Origin: Methylovirgula sp.
Lineage (GTDB): Bacteria; Pseudomonadota; Alphaproteobacteria; Rhizobiales; Beijerinckiaceae
DNA: 6,468 nucleotides
Direction of reading: 5' to 3'
Assembly: GCA_030040215.1 (NCBI GenBank)
Contig: JASHUD010000046.1
Span: 1-6,468 of the forward strand
Both the position numbers and the translations under genes were made by a program. Below, piece after piece: positions 1 through 5,063 of this stretch. The first letter of the stretch is position 1, and each line of letters starts with the position of its first letter. The notes beneath the pieces are model-generated. The model was not told the DNA's origin and did no database searches. It saw nothing but the letters and a program-made list of their open reading frames with translations.

Positions 1-316
1 CGGGATCACCGGCGCGGGCGCGCCCGATGTCGCCAAAGTGGCGGCCGCGGTGGGCCGGCTGAAACGGCATACGGACTTGCCGGTCGCGGTCGGCTTCGGC
101 GTGAAGAACGCCGCGAGCGCCGCGGCAATCGCATCCATTGCCGACGGAGTCGTGGTCGGCTCGGCGCTGGTCGAAGCTTTGCGCAAGTCGCTCGACGAGG
201 CGGGGCGGCCGACGCCCGGCAGCGTCGCGGCGGTCGTAGGTCTCGTGCGGAAGATCGCCGCAGGCCTGCAGAATGCCGCCTTCATTCCCTCTCCCCGCCT
301 GCGGGGAGAGGGTTAG
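1..316 (+). CDS. trpA: Tryptophan synthase alpha subunit, 3' part (C-terminal 104 residues)
   Basis: The frame is open from base 2, is cut by the left window edge and stops with TAG at 314-316. TrpA cleaves indole-3-glycerol phosphate to indole and glyceraldehyde 3-phosphate, and indole passes to TrpB in the cytoplasmic alpha2beta2 complex. The visible part begins with GITGAGAPDV, the TrpA loop 'G(V/I)TGA', followed by LPVAVGFGVKN (phosphate-binding GFG(I/V) turn) and VVVGSALVEAL (the GSA(I/L)V phosphate-binding turn), then the C-terminal helix ending about AAGLQNA. The last nine residues, PSPRLRGEG, are encoded entirely by a palindromic repeat starting at 287, and the stop codon lies within that repeat. 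The normal C-terminus therefore seems to have been replaced or extended. Location just before accD and folC matches the usual order in Hyphomicrobiales, where trpFBA precedes accD. Identification is firm; the effect of the altered tail is unknown, though the change falls after the conserved fold. Confidence 0.95.
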   Translation, partial: GITGAGAPDVAKVAAAVGRLKRHTDLPVAVGFGVKNAASAAAIASIADGVVVGSALVEALRKSLDEAGRPTPGSVAAVVGLVRKIAAGLQNAAFIPSPRLRGEG

Positions 317-326
317 GGTGAGGGGG
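287..326 (+). repeat. Palindromic intergenic repeat, copy 1 (overlaps trpA end)
   Basis: A perfect 12-base inverted repeat (CCCTCTCCCCGC at 287-298, GCGGGGAGAGGG at 301-312, two bases between) is followed by the G-rich tail TTAGGGTGAGGGGG. It forms a very stable hairpin in RNA or a cruciform in DNA. A second, inverted copy lies at 399-438. From memory, this CCCTCTCCCC...GGGGAGAGGG(T)TAGGGTGAGGGG pattern recurs many times in genomes of Hyphomicrobiales and other high-GC proteobacteria, like REP elements. There is no T-run after the stem, so it is not a standard intrinsic terminator, although it could slow transcription or protect the 3' end of the trp mRNA. Confidence 0.85.
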
Positions 327-506
327 CATGGGCTACGATGTCATCAGAATAACGCTGTCCTCCGCTTAAGCCTCTGAATAAATTTGAAAATCACCCGGCC
401 CCTCACCCTGACCCTCTCCCCATAAATGGGGAGAAGGGACGGAAGCTTTGCGTCGGTGCCGCCGGACGCATAGATTGACAGACCAAACTTTTCCCAAAGG
501 GCACTC
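317..506. other. Non-coding gap between trpA and accD
   Basis: This 190-base gap holds the G-rich tail of repeat copy 1, a 72-base AT-richer spacer (327-398), repeat copy 2, and about 68 bases leading to accD. No gene is convincing in it. No good promoter is visible: a perfect TTGACA at 475-480 has no -10 partner at a proper distance and lies only 26 bases from the accD start codon. A weak ribosome-binding site, AAAGGG at 496-501, stands five bases before the accD ATG. accD may be read from the trp operon or from a promoter I cannot recognise here. Confidence 0.6.
399..438 (-). repeat. Palindromic intergenic repeat, copy 2 (inverted relative to copy 1)
   Basis: Read on the - strand, this stretch aligns with copy 1 at 287-326: the 23-base arm-plus-tail GGGGAGAGGGT(C/T)AGGGTGAGGGG differs at one base, and the other arm carries one extra base (CCCTTCTCCCC). 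The loop-proximal pairs differ in a compensating way, GC..GC in copy 1 and AT..AT here, so the hairpin is kept while the sequence has changed. The copies point toward each other across 72 bases. Position between trpA and accD is typical of such elements. Confidence 0.85.
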
Positions 507-1376
507 ATGAATTGGATTTCCAATGTCGTTCCGCCGAAGATCCGCTCATTCCTGCGCCGCGAGACCCCCGAAAATCTTTGGGTCAAATGCCCGGAGAGCG
601 GCGAGCTTATCTTCCACAAGGACCTCGAATCCAATTTCTACGTGGTGCCGGGTTCCGGCTACCACATGCGCATGCCGGCCAAGGCGCGGCTCGAGATGCT
701 CTTCGACGGTGGCGCCTATAGCGATCTGCCGGCTCCCGAGGTTCCGCTCGATCCGCTGAAGTTTCGCGACATCAAACGCTATACCGACCGGCTCAAGGAA
801 AACCGCCTGAAGACTGGGGCGAACGACGCGGTGCGGATCTGCGCGGGGCGCCTCGAGGGCATCGACGTGACGATCGCCATTCAGGATTTCGAGTTTCTCG
901 GCGGCTCGTTGGGCATGGCGGCGGGCGAGGCGATCGTCAACGGCATGATACACGCGGTCGAACACCAGACGCCGTTCATCATTTTCACGGCGTCGGGCGG
1001 GGCGCGCATGCAGGAAGGCATCTTTTCGCTGATGCAGATGCCGCGCACGACAATCGCGGTGCAACGGCTGCGCGCCGCCAAGCTCCCCTATATCGTGGTC
1101 CTGACCAATCCGACGACGGGCGGCGTCACCGCCTCCTATGCGATGCTCGGCGACGTCCATATTGCCGAGCCCGGCGCGGTCATCGGCTTTGCCGGCGCGC
1201 GGGTGATCGAACAGACGATTCGCGAACGCCTGCCGGAAGGATTCCAGCGCGCCGAATATCTGCAAGCGCACGGCATGGTCGACATGGTCGTGCGTCGCCA
1301 TGACATGCGGCCTACGTTGGCGCGGCTCTGCTCGCTGCTGACGCACAGGCCGGCTTTAGAGCTTGACGCCGCATGA
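507..1376 (+). CDS. accD: Acetyl-CoA carboxylase carboxyltransferase subunit beta
   Basis: AccD with AccA forms the carboxyltransferase that moves the carboxyl group from carboxybiotin on AccB to acetyl-CoA, making malonyl-CoA for fatty-acid synthesis in the cytoplasm. The 289-residue protein has the family's usual length. It starts MNWISNVVPPKIRSF, typical of alphaproteobacterial AccD, after AAAGGG. Crotonase-fold motifs are clear: GGSLGMAAGEA (132-142), SGGARMQEG (163-171), NPTTGGVTAS (201-210) and GFAGARVIEQT (227-237). The N-terminal zinc-ribbon site is degenerate: of the four cysteines in the E. coli enzyme, only Cys28 remains, the others being Ser31, Val47 and Ser50. I recall the same loss in Bradyrhizobium-type AccD, so it is probably a lineage trait rather than damage. 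The end overlaps folC by ATGA (1373-1376), which suggests translational coupling. Confidence 0.97.
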   Translation: MNWISNVVPPKIRSFLRRETPENLWVKCPESGELIFHKDLESNFYVVPGSGYHMRMPAKARLEMLFDGGAYSDLPAPEVPLDPLKFRDIKRYTDRLKENRLKTGANDAVRICAGRLEGIDVTIAIQDFEFLGGSLGMAAGEAIVNGMIHAVEHQTPFIIFTASGGARMQEGIFSLMQMPRTTIAVQRLRAAKLPYIVVLTNPTTGGVTASYAMLGDVHIAEPGAVIGFAGARVIEQTIRERLPEGFQRAEYLQAHGMVDMVVRRHDMRPTLARLCSLLTHRPALELDAA

Positions 1377-2713
1377 GCGGGGCGCCCATCGATACCTCCG
1401 ACGAGTGGGATGCGATCCTAACGCGCCTGCTCGATCTTCACCCCAAGAAGATCGATCTGTCGCTCGGCCGCGTCGTCCGCCTGCTCGACGCGCTGGGCAA
1501 CCCGCAGAACCGCTTGCCGCCGGTCATTCATGTCGCCGGCACCAACGGCAAAGGTTCGAGCATCGCCTTCATGCGGGCGATGCTGGAGGCGGCCGGCAAA
1601 AGCGTGCACGTCTATACTTCGCCGCACCTCGTCCGTTTTCACGAGCGGATCCGGCTCGGACGCAAAGGCGGCGGCCGGCTGGTCGGAGACGCCGAGCTCG
1701 CGTCCGTCCTCAAACTTTGCGAGACGGCGAACGCCGGTGCGCCGATCACCTTTTTCGAGATCACCACCGCTGCGGCGCTGAAACTCTTTAGCGAACATCC
1801 GGCCGACGTTCTTCTGCTCGAAGTGGGGCTCGGCGGGAGGCTCGACGCTACCAACGTCGTCGACCGTCCGGCCGGCACGCTAATTACCCCCGTCTCCATC
1901 GATCATCCGGAATTCCTCGGCTCTACGGTGGCCGAGATTGCCGCCGAAAAGGCCGGGATCCTGAAGCCCGGGGTGACGGCGATCATCGGCGCGCAGCAGC
2001 CTGAGGCTTTCGCGGTGATCGAGCGCCGGGCCGGCGAGATCGGCGCCCCGCTTCGGGTGGCGGGCCGCGACTTTTTCGTCCGCGAGGAGCACGGACGGCT
2101 GCTTTTCGAAGACGAACGCGGGCTCCTCGATCTACCGCTGCCCCGCCTCGTCGGCCGCCACCAACATCAGAACGCCGCGGCGGCGATCGCCACCCTGCAC
2201 GCGGCCGAGCCGCACATTCCTCCTACGGCGATCGAGTTCGGAATTGCGACCGCCAAATGGCCGGCGCGGTTGCAGCGCTTGCAGAAGGGCCACGTGGTGG
2301 CACCAGCTCCGGAAGGCGCTGAGATTTGGCTCGACGGCGCCCACAACGAGGATGGCGCGCGCGTGCTCGCCCAGGCCATGGCCGATTGCGAGGAGAAGGC
2401 GCCGCGGCCGCTGGTTCTCATCTGCGGCACGCTTGCCACCAAGGATACCGCCGCCTTCCTGCGCGCGTTCAAGGGGCTGGCGCAGGAAGTTCTCGCCGTA
2501 CCCGTGGTCGGCGAACACGCCGGGCGCCCCCCGGTCGAAGTCGCCGCGCTCGCCAACGCGGCGGGCATTCCGGCCGTCGCCTGCGAAAACATCGAGCAGG
2601 CACTGCGCTTCCTGGCGGCGCGCGAATGGGCGCTCCCGCCGCGCATCCTCATCGCCGGCAGTCTCTATCTTGCCGGCGAAGTGCTGCGCTTCAACGGCAC
2701 GCCGCCGCTGTAA
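1373..2713 (+). CDS. folC: Bifunctional dihydrofolate synthase / folylpolyglutamate synthase
   Basis: FolC adds L-glutamate to dihydropteroate to give dihydrofolate, and then further glutamates to reduced folates, using ATP in the cytoplasm. The 446-residue product carries the Mur-ligase-like ATP site HVAGTNGKGSS (53-63, P-loop Lys60), the TSPHL loop (82-86), FFEITT (127-132), EVGLGGRLDATN (150-161, metal-binding Glu150), DH (177-178), EKAGI (192-196, with Lys193 as the likely carbamylated lysine), WPARLQ (296-301) opening the C-terminal domain, and WLDGAHN (319-325). The ending LIAGSLYLAGEVL is also typical. The ATG shares ATGA with the accD stop and has no strong ribosome-binding site of its own, so coupling to accD is likely. 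The accD-folC pair is widespread in alphaproteobacteria. Whether both activities are present cannot be read from sequence alone. Confidence 0.95.
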   Translation: MSGAPIDTSDEWDAILTRLLDLHPKKIDLSLGRVVRLLDALGNPQNRLPPVIHVAGTNGKGSSIAFMRAMLEAAGKSVHVYTSPHLVRFHERIRLGRKGGGRLVGDAELASVLKLCETANAGAPITFFEITTAAALKLFSEHPADVLLLEVGLGGRLDATNVVDRPAGTLITPVSIDHPEFLGSTVAEIAAEKAGILKPGVTAIIGAQQPEAFAVIERRAGEIGAPLRVAGRDFFVREEHGRLLFEDERGLLDLPLPRLVGRHQHQNAAAAIATLHAAEPHIPPTAIEFGIATAKWPARLQRLQKGHVVAPAPEGAEIWLDGAHNEDGARVLAQAMADCEEKAPRPLVLICGTLATKDTAAFLRAFKGLAQEVLAVPVVGEHAGRPPVEVAALANAAGIPAVACENIEQALRFLAAREWALPPRILIAGSLYLAGEVLRFNGTPPL

Positions 2714-2814
2714 CGCGGCTTGCGAAGGCGCGAATCGGGGCCGCGTTCGGCAATGCCGCTGCGATCGCGCCGGGACTCGCTTCGGAAGTGTCAGAATTGC
2801 GTAATTTGCCGGCA

Positions 2815-2871
2815 ACGCGAACCTCAAAAACCCCCAAATTCGAACCTCGCAAGCGACGTTCCGGTTCGCGT
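2815..2871. repeat. CGAACC repeat cluster: 9-base inverted repeat plus an 8-base direct repeat
   Basis: ACGCGAACC (2815-2823) is the exact reverse complement of GGTTCGCGT (2863-2871), with 39 bases between. The word CGAACCTC also occurs twice as a direct repeat (2818-2825 and 2841-2848), 23 bases apart, so the right arm can pair with either. Inside the shorter hairpin is a small TCGC-AA-GCGA stem (2847-2856). It could be a fold-back in the 3' end of the folC mRNA or a set of protein-binding sites upstream of pqqA. The function is unknown and no factor can be named. Confidence 0.5.
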
Positions 2872-2918
2872 AAACGCTTGATTGTAAAACATCTGTAAGA
2901 AATGCACGGTGGCGCTAA

Positions 2919-2946
2919 CTTGCCGTGGCAGCAGCTCTTATTTTAT
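2919..2946 (+). promoter_or_regulatory. Candidate promoter of the pqq operon (weak)
   Basis: TTGCCG (2920-2925) could serve as a -35 box with TTTTAT (2941-2946) as the -10 box. The 15-base spacing is shorter than the preferred 17, and the -10 matches TATAAT at four of six bases. Transcription would begin near 2953, leaving a leader of about 56 bases that contains the inverted repeat at 2960-2979. An AAGAAA hexamer lies 17 bases upstream of the -35; from memory, such a hexamer is reported near methanol-oxidation promoters of Methylobacterium extorquens. The position fits better than the sequence does, and other start sites in this region are possible. Confidence 0.3.
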
Positions 2947-2959
2947 GGGAGCATGAACG

Positions 2960-2979
2960 CGGACAGTGAGTGCTGTCCG
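2960..2979. promoter_or_regulatory. Perfect 7-base inverted repeat in the pqqA leader (operator or hairpin)
   Basis: CGGACAG and CTGTCCG, with the six bases TGAGTG between them, form an exact dyad centred 39 bases before the pqqA start codon. In RNA it would be a 7-pair, mostly GC hairpin ending 19 bases before the GGAGGA ribosome-binding site. In DNA it could be a dimeric regulator's operator just downstream of the candidate promoter. No T-run follows it, so it is not a standard terminator. Which role applies cannot be told from the sequence. Confidence 0.55.
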
Positions 2980-3008
2980 GTTTTACAAATGTGCAAATGG
3001 AGGAAATT

Positions 3009-3086
3009 ATGGCCTGGACAACTCCGACGCTTGTCGAAGTCTGTGTTGGCATGGAAGTCACCAGCTACGAGTCCGCTGAGATCTGA
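3009..3086 (+). CDS. pqqA: PQQ precursor peptide PqqA (25 residues)
   Basis: PqqA is the ribosomally made substrate of PQQ synthesis: all PQQ carbon and nitrogen comes from one Glu and one Tyr of this peptide. The 25 codons translate as MAWTTPTLVEVCVGMEVTSY followed by ESAEI. The essential E-x-x-x-Y pair is Glu16 and Tyr20, the same numbering as in the Methylobacterium peptide as I remember it. The Lys/Ala-Trp-x-x-Pro start and the VCVGMEVTSYESAEI core are also close to that form. It ends at AEI, about four residues earlier than the Methylobacterium peptide, but within the family's range of roughly 22-29. A strong GGAGGA ribosome-binding site (2999-3004) precedes the ATG, fitting a peptide needed in excess over its enzymes. 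The gene is first in the operon, 44 bases before pqqB, and I see no hairpin in that gap. Another short frame overlaps it but has no family features. Confidence 0.95.
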   Translation: MAWTTPTLVEVCVGMEVTSYESAEI

Positions 3087-3130
3087 TCGGCGACTAACTG
3101 GCATTTCCAACAACAAGCATAGGACGTGAG

Positions 3131-4027
3131 TTGCGTATCATTGTCCTCGGATCGGCAGCCGGGGGAGGATTTCCACAGTGGAACTGCCTCTGTCCCGTCT
3201 GCCGACTCGCATGGAACGGCGACCGGCGCGTAAAGCCTGCGACGCAGTCGAGCCTGGCTGTCAGCAGCGATGGCGAACGTTGGTTGCTCCTGAACGCTTC
3301 GCCCGATCTTCGCCAACAGATTCTCGCGACGCCGCAGTTGCATCCGCATGGGAAAAGCCGTGGCTCGCCGATCGCCGCGATCTTTCTGACCAGCGGCGAC
3401 GTCGATCACATCACGGGGCTTCTCACATTACGCGAACAACAAGGGTTCACGGTTTTCGGCAGCAAAGCGACGCTTGCCGAAGTTTCCGGCGGTATTTTCG
3501 GGGTCTTGAATAGGGAGTTGGTGCATTTGAAACGCGTCGTCCCGGATGAACTGGTCGAGACGGGGATCGGTCTCAGCGTCATGCCGTTCTCGGTGCCGGG
3601 AAAGGTGCCGCTGTATCACGAAGCCGGAGAAGTTAAGATCGGCACCGAAGGCGAGGAGACTCTGGGCCTGGAGATCAGCGACGCCGCGAAGAAATTCTTC
3701 TATATCCCGGGCTGCGCGGAAATCACCCCTCGCCTCGCGGAAAGATTGCGCGGCGCCGATCTGTTGTTTTTCGACGGCACCACGTTTACGGACGACGAAA
3801 TGGTGCGTTTGGACCTTTCGACGAAGACCGCATGGCGCATGGGCCATCTCGCGATGAGCGGCGAAAACGGATCGATGCGCCGCCTCGCCGATCTCGGCAT
3901 CCGTCGCAAAATCTACGTCCATATCAACAACACCAACCCGGTGCTCGTCGAAGATTCGGCGGCGCGCGCCAAGGCCGAGGCAGCGGGGTGGGAAGTTTCC
4001 CATGACGGGATGGAGGTCAGGTTATGA
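3131..4027 (+). CDS. pqqB: PqqB, metallo-beta-lactamase-fold hydroxylase of PQQ synthesis
   Basis: PqqB is reported to be an iron-dependent oxygenase that hydroxylates the tyrosine ring of the cross-linked Glu-Tyr intermediate. Older texts suggest a transport role. The 298 residues match family length. Motifs: RIIVLGSAAGGGFPQWNC at the N-terminus, the zinc-binding CxCxxC (Cys19, Cys21, Cys24), NASPD (55-59), TSGDVDH (87-93, the family's altered form of the beta-lactamase HxHxDH metal motif), FSVPGKVPL (153-161), YIPGCA (191-196), FFDGT (213-217), MGH (237-239) and HINNTNP (264-270). The start is TTG at 3131, six bases after AGGA (3121-3124). An in-frame TAA at 3095 and the absence of any ATG or GTG in between make it the only reasonable start, and it places Met directly before the conserved RIIVLG. 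The 3' end overlaps pqqC by ATGA. Confidence 0.96.
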   Translation: MRIIVLGSAAGGGFPQWNCLCPVCRLAWNGDRRVKPATQSSLAVSSDGERWLLLNASPDLRQQILATPQLHPHGKSRGSPIAAIFLTSGDVDHITGLLTLREQQGFTVFGSKATLAEVSGGIFGVLNRELVHLKRVVPDELVETGIGLSVMPFSVPGKVPLYHEAGEVKIGTEGEETLGLEISDAAKKFFYIPGCAEITPRLAERLRGADLLFFDGTTFTDDEMVRLDLSTKTAWRMGHLAMSGENGSMRRLADLGIRRKIYVHINNTNPVLVEDSAARAKAEAAGWEVSHDGMEVRL

Positions 4028-4779
4028 GCGGTCTTTTGAGTCGGGAAGAATTGGAGGCGGCGCTGCGCAAGGTCGGCGCCGAGCGCTATCACAATCGGCA
4101 TCGCTTCCATCGCCGCCAATACAGCGGCCAATGCAGCTACGAAGAAATTCAGGCCTGGGCGCTCAACCGCTATTATTATCAGTCGATGATTCCGATCAAG
4201 GATGCGACCGTCTTGACCCGCCTGACCGACACCGAAGACCGGCGGCAATGGCGCAAACGGATCGAAGATCACGACGGCCTGAAGCCGGGCGACGGCGGCA
4301 TCGAACGCTGGCTGAAACTCACCGACGGCCTCGGTTTCCCGCGTGATTACGTGATCTCGACCGAAGGGATCCTGCCGGCGACGCGGTTCGCGGTCGATGC
4401 CTACGTGGAGTTCTGCCGTACCCGCACGCCGCTCGAAGCGGTCGCTTCCTCGCTGACCGAGCTTTTCTCGCCGGACATCATCAGCGAGCGGATGAGCGGC
4501 ATGCTGGCCCATTACGATTTCGTCAGCAAAGACACGCTCGCCTATTTCTCGCAGCGCCCCCCGCAGGCCAAGCGCGATTCGGAATGGGCGCTCGAATTCG
4601 TCAAGACGCACGCCAAGACGCGCGACGAACAGGAGAAAGCGATCAAGGCGTTGGAGTTCAAGTGCAACGTGCTCTGGGCGATGCTCGACGCATTGTGGGG
4701 CGCCTATGTCGATAAGGCGCTGCCGCCGGACGCCTGGGTGCCGGGCACGAAAGTAGCCGTACGCGGCAAGGCCGCATGA
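4024..4779 (+). CDS. pqqC: PqqC, pyrroloquinoline-quinone synthase
   Basis: PqqC carries out the last step: ring closure and eight-electron oxidation of AHQQ to PQQ with molecular oxygen and without a metal or other cofactor. The 251-residue helical protein aligns with Klebsiella PqqC at an offset of one. Active-site residues present are His23, Arg49, Tyr52, His83 (in EDHDG), Tyr127, Glu146 (SSLTELF), Tyr174, Arg178 and Lys213. The position of Klebsiella His154 is Ile153 here; I recall IISER in Methylobacterium as well, so it looks like a lineage variant. A good GGAGG (4012-4016) inside pqqB precedes the ATG by seven bases. The stop overlaps pqqD by ATGA. In Methylobacterium extorquens this domain is fused to PqqD; here the two are separate proteins. 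Confidence 0.97.
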   Translation: MSGLLSREELEAALRKVGAERYHNRHRFHRRQYSGQCSYEEIQAWALNRYYYQSMIPIKDATVLTRLTDTEDRRQWRKRIEDHDGLKPGDGGIERWLKLTDGLGFPRDYVISTEGILPATRFAVDAYVEFCRTRTPLEAVASSLTELFSPDIISERMSGMLAHYDFVSKDTLAYFSQRPPQAKRDSEWALEFVKTHAKTRDEQEKAIKALEFKCNVLWAMLDALWGAYVDKALPPDAWVPGTKVAVRGKAA

Positions 4780-5063
4780 GCGATCCTGCCGAGATCGGCG
4801 GCGAGGTAAAGCCGCGTTTGCCGCGCGGCGTGCATTTGAAACACGATGAGACGCGCGGCGAATGGCTGCTGCTCGCGCCGGAGAGAGTTTTGAAGACCAA
4901 CCCGATCGCGGTGGAAATCTTGAAGCGCTGCGACGGAAACGCCACATTGAGTGAGATCGTCGATGATCTTGCTGCACAGTTCAAGGCCGAGCGCGCCCGC
5001 ATCGAGACGGATGTCCGAGCGCTTCTCGGCGAACTCGCCGCCAAACGCATGGTGGACCTATGA
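4776..5063 (+). CDS. pqqD: PqqD, PqqA-binding chaperone (RiPP recognition element)
   Basis: PqqD is the founding RiPP recognition element, a small winged-helix-like protein that binds PqqA tightly and presents it to PqqE. The product has 95 residues: a variable N-terminus of about 12, then PRLPRGVHLK (13-22), WLLLAPERVLKTN (30-42) forming the strands, then AVEILKRCDG (45-54) and helices to the end at AAKRMVDL. This matches the PqqD half of the Methylobacterium PqqCD fusion as I remember it (PRLPRGVRL, VLLAPER, ending in AQKR). The start shares ATGA with pqqC and the stop shares ATGA with pqqE. Only a weak AAGG (4768-4771) lies upstream, so translation is probably coupled to pqqC. A start further upstream is unlikely given the tight overlap. 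Confidence 0.96.
   Translation: MSDPAEIGGEVKPRLPRGVHLKHDETRGEWLLLAPERVLKTNPIAVEILKRCDGNATLSEIVDDLAAQFKAERARIETDVRALLGELAAKRMVDL

Larger units (their letters stand above)
2714..3008. other. Non-coding region between folC and pqqA (pqq leader and promoter region)
   Basis: These 295 bases hold no convincing gene and are richer in A and T than the flanking genes, especially from about 2790. Structures seen are the 10-base palindrome TTGCCGGCAA (2806-2815), a set of CGAACC repeats (2815-2871), GCGTAAACGC (2868-2877), a lone AAGAAA (2897-2902), a weak promoter candidate (about 2919-2946), a perfect inverted repeat (2960-2979), a tandem CAAATG pair (2986-2991 and 2994-2999) and the strong pqqA ribosome-binding site (GGAGGA, 2999-3004). 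No T-run follows any hairpin, so I see no standard terminator for accD-folC. The pqq operon promoter should lie here, since folC is functionally unrelated and the gap is long. Confidence 0.6.

Noticed and set aside
287..312. Strong hairpin as an intrinsic terminator of trpA
   Set aside because: No T-run follows the stem; the tail is G-rich, and the same element in the opposite orientation lies nearby, which fits a repeat family better.
475..480. Perfect TTGACA -35 box before accD
   Set aside because: At a 16-18 base spacing there is no recognisable -10 box, and the resulting start would fall at or inside the accD start codon.
546..1346. Open frame of 266 codons on the - strand opposite accD
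   Set aside because: A shadow of accD with biased Arg/His/Asp composition and no known fold.
3126..3128. GTG as a possible pqqB start
   Set aside because: It is not in the pqqB reading frame; TTG 3131 is in frame and directly precedes the conserved N-terminus.
2902..3129. 75-codon open frame overlapping pqqA
   Set aside because: It is in a different frame from the clear pqqA, has no good ribosome-binding site and shows no family features.
3913..4977. Open frame of 354 codons on the - strand opposite pqqB and pqqC
   Set aside because: Same shadow effect; no recognisable motif and no upstream signals.
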